Of a stretch of DNA of 64,000 nucleotides, positions 1 to 8,866 are shown one piece after another. The notes below the pieces were generated by a model. The model was not told where the DNA came from and searched no databases. It worked only from the letters and a program-made list of their open reading frames with translations. Origin of the DNA: JAXLYX01 sp046351215 (GTDB lineage Bacteria; Myxococcota_A; Polyangia; Polyangiales; Houyiibacteriaceae); the NCBI GenBank assembly GCA_046351215.1, contig JAXLYX010000009.1:248001-312000 (forward strand), read 5' to 3'. Made by a program: the position numbers and the translations under genes. How positions within the stretch are numbered: position 1 is the first letter of the stretch; each line of letters opens with the position of its first letter.

Positions 1-1
1 T

Positions 2-3000
2 CTCGTTCCCGACGTCCCGACGAGCGTCTTCCTCCACGTCACGGACGTGCGCGGGCACGAGGTCCCGGCGGGCACGACGATCGACGTCGAGGGCAGCGGA
101 GTCGACGGACGCACGCAGCGCGTCGCCACGGATCGGCATGGCTTCGCCGAGGTGCGCATGCGCATCCCGGAGGGCGAAGCCGGCCCGATCGAGGAGGCCG
201 GCCCCTGCACCGGTCGAATCGGCATCCGCTTCCACGCCACCGTGAACGCGCGCCATTCGTACCGCGTGGAGCTCTGTGCTCCCGTCGCGCGCGAGGCCGA
301 GGTCCGGATCCACCTCGCGTCGCCGGTCGTGGCCCCCGGAGGGAACCTCGACGTCGACGTCGCGCGCCGCGGGGCCTCGGGCAACCGCCCCGTCCTCGTC
401 GAGGCCCTCTCGGCGGGCGTGCCGGTGTCGGCCGTGTGGATCGAGCCGGGCTCGAGCCGCGCGACGCTCCGCCTGCCGGAGGACGTGCAGGGGCTCCTCC
501 TCGTCCGTGCGCGCCCCTTCGGAGGCGCCGAGGCCGCCCGGCCCGTGAGCGTCGAGGGCGGCGTCGCCTTCGGCACGGGCTCGATCGAGGCGGCGTTCGT
601 CCGCCCGGTCGATGCCTTCGCGCTCTCGCTCCGCGCCGACGAAGAGCCCTATCCCGTGCGGGGCACGGCGTCCGTGGCCGTCGGGATGTCGCGCGCCTCG
701 GGAGGAGCCTTCGCCACGATCGTCGCGCGCGATCTCGCGCAGCACGGTGGAGAGGTCGATTGGGTCTCGCGCTGGCTCGCGGCGTTCGACGCCGAGGTCA
801 CGCGCCCCGATCTCGAGGACGGAACCCTCCTCGTGCGCTCGGCGCTCGCCGCCGCGGTCTCGGAGGACGTCGCCGTCCGCGGCGTGGCTCCGCTCGTCGT
901 TCCTCCGTGGGACAACGGCGATCACGGCGAGCCCTATCCGAACCCGGGGCGCGGCGAGCTCCGCGATCCCGTGAAGCTCCGCGACGAGCTCGTCCGCCGC
1001 GGCATCGGGCAGCTGATGGTCGCGCTCGAGCAGGCGGTCGAGGGCACGATCGGAGGCGACCTCGAAGAGCAGCGGCTCGTGCAGCGCCGCGGCACGGGCC
1101 GGGGCTTCCATCCGGACGCGATCGCGTGGATGGTCGAGCAGGGCAATTTCTCCGAGGAGCAGGTCGAGACGCTCGGCGGCGTGCCGATGACGCTCGCGAT
1201 GCTCGAGGCCGCCGATCCGAGCTTCCGCTTCGACACCGTCGCGACGCGCATCGCGCGCCGCCGGCTCGTGCGTCTGCTCGACGCGCTCCTCGCCTTCACG
1301 AATCCCGACGATCCGAACGCCCAGCGAGCCTCCGCGGGGCAGCCCCGCGAGCGCTGGCTCTCGCGCATGATCCAGCTCGGCATCCTCGAGCCGGAGGCGC
1401 TCCTGGATCCGTGGGGCCGCTCGTTCGTGTTCCGCCCGAGCCCGGACGCGCGCCTCGTGGTCTCCGATCGCGCGCCCGGGTGGGAGCTCGTCTCGCCGGG
1501 CCCGGACGGACGCCCTGGCACCGCGGACGACGTCCGCGATCCGTTCCGCCGCGCCGTCGCCGAGGGAACGCAGTACGCGATCGCCTCGGGCGAGGACGAC
1601 CTGATGCGCGCGCTCAGCACGATCGCGCCCGGCGAGGGCACGCTGCAGGCGATGCTCGCCGCGTACCGCACCATGTCGCTCGCGGCGAGCGAGGAGCAGA
1701 CGGGCTCGGTGGTCACGGCCTCGGCGAGCGAGGCCTACGGCGATGCGATGCCGAGCCAGGCGATGGACGAGGAGTCCATCGGCTACGGCGGCCTCGGTCT
1801 CGTCGGGACAGGGGCGGGCGGTGGGGGCGTGGGCTACGGCCGCGGCTCCGGCATGATGGCCCGCGCCTCGGCGGCTCCGATGGCCCAGATCGCTCCTGCC
1901 GCACCCCCGCCCGGCGAGGCCGACGATCGGAGCCAGCAGGGCGCGCCCGGCTCGACCCTCGCGCGCGTCGGCGAGCGGATCCGCGAGCGCTTCCCGGCGA
2001 CGCTCTTCTTCGCCGGCGAGATCCCGCTCGACGGCGCGACGACGAACGTGCCGATCGCGCTCGCCGACGCGCTCACGACCTACCGTGTGGAGGCGATCGC
2101 CTGGACCGTCTCCGGATGGACGACCTCGGCTCGCACCGAGCTGCGCGTCGATCAGGAGGCGACCGTCGATGCGCCGATCCCGCCCTTCGCCACGCTCGGC
2201 GACGTTCTCCGCATCCCCGTCCGCGTGCAGAACCGCACGCGCACGCCGATGCAGGTCACGATCGGCATGGCGAGCGAGGGCGTCGGCATCGACGCGGGGA
2301 CGACGCGCACGCTCGAGGTGCCGCCGCGCGACGCGGTGGAGAGCATCGTCGAGGTGCGGGTGACGGCCGTGGGGGAGGGCGCGATCGTCGTACGCGCCGT
2401 CCGTGCCTCGGGAGGCGAGCCGCTCGACGCCGTCCGCCGTCCGCTCCACGTCTTCGAGGACGCGCGCCTCGTGCGCGAGACGCGCCGCTTCCTCGCCGAG
2501 GGCTCGGCCGAGCTCGAGCTCGAGGTGCCGAGCGATGCGACCCCGCGTGGGCCCGCGGCGCTCCGCCTCGCGACGGGGATGGAATTCTTCGGCGAGCTCC
2601 CGCGAGGGAACCTCTTCGAGAAGACGCGCGCGGCCTGGGCCGAGGCCTACGCGGGCCTGCCGGTCGACGAGGCGACGCGCGCCGCGATCGCGAGCGCTCT
2701 GCGCTACCGAGGCGACGGGAACTGGGACGAGATCCCCCTGCCCGAGGCGCGTGGCATGGCTTCCATCGTATGGGGCGGGAACCTCGTCGAGCTCGCGCGC
2801 CTCGTCGGCGTGGGCTGGGGCTCGCCCGAGGTGCAGGACGCGGACCTCGCGCGTGCGCTCGAGCTCCTGTCGAGGACGCTCCCCGAGCGTGGCGAGCGCC
2901 CGTCGCCCGATGCCGGCACGGCGATCCAGGACTCCCGCGTCCTCCTGCTCCTGGCGCCTGCGATGCGAGGCGAGGGGCGGAGCGCGATCGTCGCCGATCG

Positions 3001-4099
3001 CGATCGCCTCGTCGCTCGCTTCCGCTCGGTCGTCGGCTCGGCCGCCGCTCGCCTCTCGGACTCGGACACCGTCGCCGTCAACGCGGCCGCGGCGCTCGCG
3101 GCGACGAGCGGCGGCGACGGAGACCGCCGCGCACGCGAGATGATCCGCCGGCTCGAGCGCTCGCTCATCCGCGTGGACGACGCGACCTTCCTCGAGGTCC
3201 CGGAGCAGTACGGCGTGCCGCATGCGCGCGAGGTCCCGACCTCGCTCCTCGCGCTCGCCTACCTCGGGCTCGGCGATCGCGAGGCCGCGTTCGCCTGCCT
3301 GCGCGGGCTCGCGCGGAGGCCGGAGCGCACCCTCGCGGCCGGCTCGGACGCGATCTTCCTCGCGGCCGCGGCCGTCGGCTCGCTCGTGCCCCGCGATCCG
3401 GGGGCGATCCGTCTCTCCGTCGACGGACATCCGATCGAGACGACGCGCGAGGCCGGGCTCGTCCGCGCCTCGATCGAGGGCCTCGATCGTCCCGGGCGTC
3501 ATCGCCTCTCGGTCGGCCTCGCCGAGCGGGCGCTCGCGTGGATCGAGCTCGACCTGCGCTACGGCCGACCCTGGAGCGCCCCCGAGTCGCTCCCGCTCCG
3601 CGTCGACGTCGCGCTCGAGGGCGAGACCGGTGGTCGCGACACGCGCGCCGGTCTCGTGCTCGCCATCCGCAACCGCACGCCGCGCCGCATGCGCTCGCCC
3701 ATCGTCGAGATCGATCTGCCCGCGGGCACCGAGCTCGACGAGCCGACGCGCGCCGCTCTCGCCGCGCTCACCGCCTCGCAGCCGACGATGGAGGGGCGCA
3801 CGCTCTCCCTGCACCTCCGGCCGCTCGCTCCGGGCGCGTTCGTCCGGCTTCCCCTCCCGCTCCGCTGGAGCGTGTCCGGGACGCTGCGCGGCCTCGGTGC
3901 GGTCGTCTACGACGACGACGAAGCGGGGACCACGCGTCCGCGCGTCGCGATCCTCGCCTCGCGCGCGATCGAGCTCGTCGATCGTGGCGCGGAGCCCGAA
4001 GCGCCCGAGCCCGAGGAGTCGCCGCCACCCCCCGAGCCACGGCCTCTCCCCATCCCCGTGATCCGCCCCCTCTCGCCCGCCCTCGAGGTGCGTCCATGA
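2..4099 (+). CDS. Alpha-2-macroglobulin-like protein with pseudopilin-like insert (5' partial)
   Basis: The reading frame is open to the left edge, so the N-terminus, including any signal peptide, lies upstream; the GTG at 47 is probably internal. The protein opens with beta-sandwich sequence of MG type. About 450-500 codons in comes a DPWG motif followed by a GPDGRPGTADDV stretch, as in the C-terminal half of GspG pseudopilins. A Gly-rich linker (GYGGLGLVGTG, near 1780-1850) follows, and then a block like the A2M/MG7 region (FPATLFFAGEIPLDG, ALTTYRVEAIAWT). The C-terminal third resembles a helical thioester-domain region plus a receptor-binding-like beta domain, but no CxEQ thioester is present. 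It ends in a Pro/Glu-rich tail. The stop overlaps the ATG of its paralogue (4096). In bacteria such proteins are envelope or periplasmic and are thought to act as protease traps; that role is inference here. Confidence 0.85.
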   Translation, partial: LVPDVPTSVFLHVTDVRGHEVPAGTTIDVEGSGVDGRTQRVATDRHGFAEVRMRIPEGEAGPIEEAGPCTGRIGIRFHATVNARHSYRVELCAPVAREAEVRIHLASPVVAPGGNLDVDVARRGASGNRPVLVEALSAGVPVSAVWIEPGSSRATLRLPEDVQGLLLVRARPFGGAEAARPVSVEGGVAFGTGSIEAAFVRPVDAFALSLRADEEPYPVRGTASVAVGMSRASGGAFATIVARDLAQHGGEVDWVSRWLAAFDAEVTRPDLEDGTLLVRSALAAAVSEDVAVRGVAPLVVPPWDNGDHGEPYPNPGRGELRDPVKLRDELVRRGIGQLMVALEQAVEGTIGGDLEEQRLVQRRGTGRGFHPDAIAWMVEQGNFSEEQVETLGGVPMTLAMLEAADPSFRFDTVATRIARRRLVRLLDALLAFTNPDDPNAQRASAGQPRERWLSRMIQLGILEPEALLDPWGRSFVFRPSPDARLVVSDRAPGWELVSPGPDGRPGTADDVRDPFRRAVAEGTQYAIASGEDDLMRALSTIAPGEGTLQAMLAAYRTMSLAASEEQTGSVVTASASEAYGDAMPSQAMDEESIGYGGLGLVGTGAGGGGVGYGRGSGMMARASAAPMAQIAPAAPPPGEADDRSQQGAPGSTLARVGERIRERFPATLFFAGEIPLDGATTNVPIALADALTTYRVEAIAWTVSGWTTSARTELRVDQEATVDAPIPPFATLGDVLRIPVRVQNRTRTPMQVTIGMASEGVGIDAGTTRTLEVPPRDAVESIVEVRVTAVGEGAIVVRAVRASGGEPLDAVRRPLHVFEDARLVRETRRFLAEGSAELELEVPSDATPRGPAALRLATGMEFFGELPRGNLFEKTRAAWAEAYAGLPVDEATRAAIASALRYRGDGNWDEIPLPEARGMASIVWGGNLVELARLVGVGWGSPEVQDADLARALELLSRTLPERGERPSPDAGTAIQDSRVLLLLAPAMRGEGRSAIVADRDRLVARFRSVVGSAAARLSDSDTVAVNAAAALAATSGGDGDRRAREMIRRLERSLIRVDDATFLEVPEQYGVPHAREVPTSLLALAYLGLGDREAAFACLRGLARRPERTLAAGSDAIFLAAAAVGSLVPRDPGAIRLSVDGHPIETTREAGLVRASIEGLDRPGRHRLSVGLAERALAWIELDLRYGRPWSAPESLPLRVDVALEGETGGRDTRAGLVLAIRNRTPRRMRSPIVEIDLPAGTELDEPTRAALAALTASQPTMEGRTLSLHLRPLAPGAFVRLPLPLRWSVSGTLRGLGAVVYDDDEAGTTRPRVAILASRAIELVDRGAEPEAPEPEESPPPPEPRPLPIPVIRPLSPALEVRP

Positions 4100-7000
4100 G
4101 CCCGCGCACGCTGAAGCGCCTCGCGCTCGTCCTCACGATCCTCGCCACCGTCGCGGCTTCGCACGTCGGCTTCGCCCAGACCGCCGCGAGACGCCCGGTC
4201 CAGGTCGGCGACGTCACCGGAGTCGACCTCCAGATCGAGGGCGCGCTCTCGGCCCCGCGCGGCGGCACGCTGCGCCTCCCGGTCGCGGCCGTGGAGGTCG
4301 TCGGCCTCCGCGACCTCCGGCCCGCGGCCCGCGCGACCGTGCGCGTGCTCTCCTCGCTCTCGCGGGATCGCGAGGCGCTCGAGCAGACGCTCGACGCGCG
4401 CGGACGCGGCGTGCTCGCCATCCCCGTGCCCGAAGACGCTCCCGGCAGCTTCTACCTCGTGATCGAGCTGCGCCATCGGGGCTCGATCCTCCGTCGCTTC
4501 GACCTCGGGGTGCAGACGACCGAGCCGCGCTCGATCGAGGCCGAGCTCGCGCCGAAGCGCATCTTCCCCGGCAGCCCGCTCGAGCTGCTCGGACAGGCGC
4601 GCTCGCAGGCGAACGGCCGCGCGGCCGCGAACGTGGACCTCGAGGCGATCTGCTCGGATGCGAGCGGTCCGATCGGAAGGCCCATGCGCCTGCGCACGGA
4701 TCGAGCGGGCCTCTTCGCCCAGCACGTCGTGCTGCCACCCTCGACGCGCGCGGGGACGATCTCCTGCCGTGTCGCGTGGCTCGGCGACACGCGCCATCCC
4801 CTCGCGACGAGCACGACGGCCGAGCTCGTCGCGCGCGAGGCGCCGGCGCTCCTCGTCTCCGTTCGACCCTCGAAGACGATCGCGCGCTCGGAGGAGACGA
4901 TCGATCTGACGATCGTCGTGCGCCGTCCGGACGGACGCCCCGTGCCCCGCGCCACGGCCTTCATCCCCGGCCTCTCGGAGCGGGAGACGCTGCGCGTCCA
5001 GACGGACGAGCGCGGCATGGCGCATCTGCCGCGCAGGCTCCCTGCGATCGGCGACGGCTACTCGGATACGACGATCGCCGTGCAGGTCACGAAGGCCGGC
5101 GTCGGCAGTGGCAACGGCTACGCACGCGTCCGCCTCGCCGCCGAGGACTTCGCGGGCGTGATGGCCGTCGAGGGAGGCGCGTTCGTCGGGCCGCTCGACG
5201 CGCGCGTCTTCGTGCGCGCCGTCGGCATCGACGGGCATCGGGCGCCGGCGCACGTGCCCGTGCGGCTCGAGGGACCGCGCCTGCGCGAGCCGCTCGTCGC
5301 CGAGACGGATGCGAACGGCGTGGCGACGTTCGACGTGCACCTCGGGGCGCTCGCGGCGGAAGGCGAGGATCCCTGCGGAGGCCGCGCGGCCACCTCGCTC
5401 ACGGCGACGATCGGGGAAGGGAATCGGGCCGCCGAGACGCGGATCTGCGCCCCGATCGACGCGGACGGGCTCGTGCGCGTGCGGCTCGGTAACGTCCGCG
5501 TGCGCTCGGGCGGGAGCCTTCCCGTCCGCATCGAGCGTGCCCCGGCGGCGGCGCGGCTGCCCGTCGTCGTCACGCTCGTCGCGACCTCGCCCTCGATGCA
5601 TCCGGTGCAGTCGGTCGTGCTCGAGCCGGGGGCCAGCGAGACCGAGCTCGCGGTGCCGAACGACCTGCTCGGGCGCGTGGTCGTGCGCGCCCGTGCGCTC
5701 CATGCGACCGAATGGGTCGAGCTCCGAGGCGGCACGGCGATGGCGCAGGCCGTCCCGGGACCGAGGCTCGAGGCCGACGTCCGCCTCGACGTCGAGACCG
5801 GCCGGGTGGGCGTGACCGTGACGGGGGAGGCCTCCGCCGAGGCCCGCACCTTCGCGCTCGCGCTGCCGATCGACGAGCTGCGCGCGCTCACGGGCGAGCT
5901 CGATCCGTCGACCCGCATCGCGGTTCCGCGCCCTGATCCCTCGCCCGTGTCGGACCTCCCGGACTCGCTGCTCGCGGCCGTGCTGGCGGCCGAGACGCCG
6001 CTCGACACCGCCGCGCCCTTCGTGCTCGTCGAGGGAAGGGTCACGCCGGTCCCCGCGCCGGCCGATCCGGCGTCGGCCGGCCTGCTGCGGGATCCCTGGC
6101 GTTCGCGTGCACGCTTCGTCGAGGGACGCCTCGCGCTCCTCTTCCGCGCGATCGAGGACTTCGTCGATCAGGCCGTGCCCGGACGTCTCGAGGACGTCGG
6201 CGCCGTCGTCGGGGGACGTCACCGCTTCAACGCCGCCATCCTCTCGAGCGTCGCCCGGGAAGGCCTCCTCGGCGCAGAGGGAGCGACCGGTCTCGGGGGC
6301 GATCCGCTGACGATCGAGCAGCTCGAGCGCCTCGATCCGGCGTTCACCTACGACGCCGTCGCGAGGCGCATCACGCGCCGTCGGCTCTTCCTGCTCCTGC
6401 TCGAGCTCCGGGCGTACGTGGCCCAGCGAGGGCTCGACCTGCCGTGGGCGCGCCCCGGCGAGCCGGCGCAATGGCTCCGCGATCTGGCCGAGGGCAACGG
6501 GACGTCCACCTACGGCGAGGTCACGGCGCACGATCTCGTCGACGCCTGGGGCAATCCCTTCGCCCTCCGGCCGACGGCGCATCCGCGCTTCTCCCTCCTC
6601 GTGCCCGTGCCGGGCTACGAGCTCGTCAGCGCGGGCCCGGACGGTCGGCTCGGCACGGGCGACGACCTCTGGGATCCGACCGCACGCGTGCTGCCGGAGC
6701 GGAGCCTCTACGCCGAGGCCGCCGGAGAGGATGCGCTCGTCGCACGCCTGCGCGGCGTCGAGCTCGGCCGCGCGACGATCGCGTCGGTGCGCTCGGCCTT
6801 CGAGGTGGGCGAGGTCTACGTGAACGCGCCCGAGGAGGGGCTCGTGGTGCCCGACGTCTACGGTCGCGCGTCGCTCCCGCCCCTCCTCGATCCGGATCCC
6901 GAGGCCCTCTCGATCCGCCGCATCACCGAGACGGTGCCGAGCCATCGCGTCGGACCGATCGATCTCGGGGCGGCCGCCGACGGCTTCGCCGTTCCCTTCG

Positions 7001-8862
7001 AGCGCGAGCCGCGCACCTGGGGCGTGCTCGTCGTCGTCGCCACCCCGGACGGAACGGTCGCGATGGACACGGCGTCGGGCGCGGTCGGCAGCCCGCTCCT
7101 GCTCAACGGCCGTCTCCCCGAGCGTGCGCGTCTCGGCGAGACCCTCGAGGCCGACCTCCCGATCACGAACGTCACGGGCAGCGACCGCCAGGCACGCGCC
7201 GAGATCGCTTCCGAGGGCTGCCTTCGCGTGACCGCGCCCTCGGACGTGGGCGTGCCCGCGGGTCGCACGTCGATCCTGCGCCTCGCGATCGGCTCGACCT
7301 GCGCAGGGCCCGGCGCGTTCACGCTGCGCCTGGTCGACGCGAGCGGCAGCGAGCTCGCGACGCTCGCCCATCCGATGACGGTGGGCGCGGGCCTGCATCC
7401 GCAGCGCCGGCGCGAGTCGGCCTTCGTCGGCGAGGGAGGACGCACGCTCGTCGTCGAGCCGCCCGGGGGCGCCGAGGCCACGGCGGGGCGGCTCGTCCTC
7501 GTCGCTCCCTCGGCCGCGGCCGAGATCCCGGAGCTCGCCGAGGTGCGGACGAACGATCCGGCGCTCGTCGCCTGGTCGCGCGCGATGAACGGGGCGACGC
7601 TCGACCCCGCGCTCCGCGCCGCGGTGCTCCGCTCCATGGGCGAGGGGCCCACGGTGCCCACTGCGCCTCTCTCGCGCGCCGCGGCCATCGTCGGTCTCTC
7701 GACGCTCGTCGACGACGCCGAGGCCGCCTCGGTCCGCGACCGCCTCCTCGCGCAGCTCGGCGGGGGAGCGACGCCCTTCGAGGACGAGGATCCCCGCGCG
7801 GGCGCCCTCCGGATGCGTGCGGCCCTCGTCGCCGCGCTCCTCGCCTCGGGCGGCTCGAACGAGGAGACGCCGCCCGGCGACGCGATCGGCGCCTTCGTCG
7901 TCTCCTCGCTGCCCCAGCTCCGTCAGACGCTCCGCGATCTGCCGGAGGAGCCGACGCTCCTCGCGGTCTCCGCGGCCTCGCTCTTGCTCGCGAGCCCCGG
8001 CGACGCGCACGGACGCGCGATGCTCGCGAAGCTCGCGGGCGCGCGCGAGCCCAACGGCACCGGGACCTTCCTCCTCCGCGGGGCGGAAGGGCGGTCGCGC
8101 GCGGACCGGATCGCCGCGACGTTCGCTCTCTCCGTCGCCGCGCATCAGGTCGGCGACGAGGCGCTCGCGCGTTCGGCCGTCGGAGGCGCGATGCGCGAGC
8201 TCGCCGTCGTCGGTCGGCTCGGAGGCGACGCGGCCTTCTGGTACCTCGCGGCCGCGGCCTACGGCGTGCTCGGCTCGAGCGAGGCCCCGTCCGCCCACGT
8301 GCGCGTGGACGGACGCGAGGCGAACGTCGTCTTCGAGAACGGGCGCGCCGTCGTCCCCTTCGACGTGCGCGCGGGTCGCTCCGCCGACGTGAGGGTGGAG
8401 CCGCACGGGGGCACCTCGCTCGTCGCCGTCGTCGAGACGGCGTACGCGTCGCCCTTCCGCGTCGAGGCCGACGGGCCCTTCGCGGTCACGGTGAGGGGCG
8501 ATCCGGGCCACGAAGCCGGTGTCGCGGCGCTCGAGCTCGAGCTCGCCGTGCGCACGAAGGTCGTCGACGGAGTCCTCGATCTCTTCCTCCCCACGGGAGC
8601 GGTCGCGGACGAGACGTTGCTCGCCTCGCTCCGGCGCAGCGGCTACGTGCGGAGCGCGGAGGCCCGCAGCGAGGGCTCGATCCGCATCCTGCTCCGGCCC
8701 CTCGCGGCGGGCACGGCGGTCTCGATCCCGCTTCCCCTCGAGATGCGCGCGCACGGCGCGATGCGGGGCTTCGGGGCGAGCGCCTACGCGGCGAGCGATC
8801 CCTACCGACGCACGGTGAAGGCGGAGGAGACGATCGAGGTCCTGCCGCCGGACGAGGACTGA
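4096..8862 (+). CDS. Alpha-2-macroglobulin-like secreted protein, paralogue of the preceding gene
   Basis: 1588 aa. The ATG at 4096 overlaps the previous stop (ATGA), and the next residues form a signal peptide (RLALVLTILATVAASHVGFAQ), which fixes this start although the frame is open much further upstream. Several MG2-like beta domains (PGSPLELLGQARS, RPSKTIARSEETIDL) come first. Near residues 816-860 it has the pseudopilin-like module of its neighbour (DAWGNPF, then GPDGRLGTGDDLWDP), preceded by a helical stretch rich in ARRITRRRLF. The MG7-like block (FAVPFEREPRTWGVLVVV) is more diverged than in the first protein. No CxEQ thioester is present. The overlap implies translational coupling and possibly a two-protein assembly. 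No PBP1c gene, the usual partner of E. coli YfaS-type A2M, is visible nearby, although upstream sequence is not seen. Confidence 0.87.
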   Translation: MSPRTLKRLALVLTILATVAASHVGFAQTAARRPVQVGDVTGVDLQIEGALSAPRGGTLRLPVAAVEVVGLRDLRPAARATVRVLSSLSRDREALEQTLDARGRGVLAIPVPEDAPGSFYLVIELRHRGSILRRFDLGVQTTEPRSIEAELAPKRIFPGSPLELLGQARSQANGRAAANVDLEAICSDASGPIGRPMRLRTDRAGLFAQHVVLPPSTRAGTISCRVAWLGDTRHPLATSTTAELVAREAPALLVSVRPSKTIARSEETIDLTIVVRRPDGRPVPRATAFIPGLSERETLRVQTDERGMAHLPRRLPAIGDGYSDTTIAVQVTKAGVGSGNGYARVRLAAEDFAGVMAVEGGAFVGPLDARVFVRAVGIDGHRAPAHVPVRLEGPRLREPLVAETDANGVATFDVHLGALAAEGEDPCGGRAATSLTATIGEGNRAAETRICAPIDADGLVRVRLGNVRVRSGGSLPVRIERAPAAARLPVVVTLVATSPSMHPVQSVVLEPGASETELAVPNDLLGRVVVRARALHATEWVELRGGTAMAQAVPGPRLEADVRLDVETGRVGVTVTGEASAEARTFALALPIDELRALTGELDPSTRIAVPRPDPSPVSDLPDSLLAAVLAAETPLDTAAPFVLVEGRVTPVPAPADPASAGLLRDPWRSRARFVEGRLALLFRAIEDFVDQAVPGRLEDVGAVVGGRHRFNAAILSSVAREGLLGAEGATGLGGDPLTIEQLERLDPAFTYDAVARRITRRRLFLLLLELRAYVAQRGLDLPWARPGEPAQWLRDLAEGNGTSTYGEVTAHDLVDAWGNPFALRPTAHPRFSLLVPVPGYELVSAGPDGRLGTGDDLWDPTARVLPERSLYAEAAGEDALVARLRGVELGRATIASVRSAFEVGEVYVNAPEEGLVVPDVYGRASLPPLLDPDPEALSIRRITETVPSHRVGPIDLGAAADGFAVPFEREPRTWGVLVVVATPDGTVAMDTASGAVGSPLLLNGRLPERARLGETLEADLPITNVTGSDRQARAEIASEGCLRVTAPSDVGVPAGRTSILRLAIGSTCAGPGAFTLRLVDASGSELATLAHPMTVGAGLHPQRRRESAFVGEGGRTLVVEPPGGAEATAGRLVLVAPSAAAEIPELAEVRTNDPALVAWSRAMNGATLDPALRAAVLRSMGEGPTVPTAPLSRAAAIVGLSTLVDDAEAASVRDRLLAQLGGGATPFEDEDPRAGALRMRAALVAALLASGGSNEETPPGDAIGAFVVSSLPQLRQTLRDLPEEPTLLAVSAASLLLASPGDAHGRAMLAKLAGAREPNGTGTFLLRGAEGRSRADRIAATFALSVAAHQVGDEALARSAVGGAMRELAVVGRLGGDAAFWYLAAAAYGVLGSSEAPSAHVRVDGREANVVFENGRAVVPFDVRAGRSADVRVEPHGGTSLVAVVETAYASPFRVEADGPFAVTVRGDPGHEAGVAALELELAVRTKVVDGVLDLFLPTGAVADETLLASLRRSGYVRSAEARSEGSIRILLRPLAAGTAVSIPLPLEMRAHGAMRGFGASAYAASDPYRRTVKAEETIEVLPPDED

Positions 8863-8866
8863 TCGC

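Noticed and set aside
436..4095. Upstream extension of the second A2M-like gene through the first
   Set aside because: The frame is open but Arg/Ala/Pro-rich and without motifs; the signal peptide at 4096 marks the true start.
3907..8754. A 1615-codon open frame on the minus strand opposite the second A2M-like gene
   Set aside because: It has the Arg/Gly/Asp/His-rich composition of an antisense frame in very GC-rich DNA, no domain, no ribosome site, and the plus-strand gene has clear protein motifs across its length.
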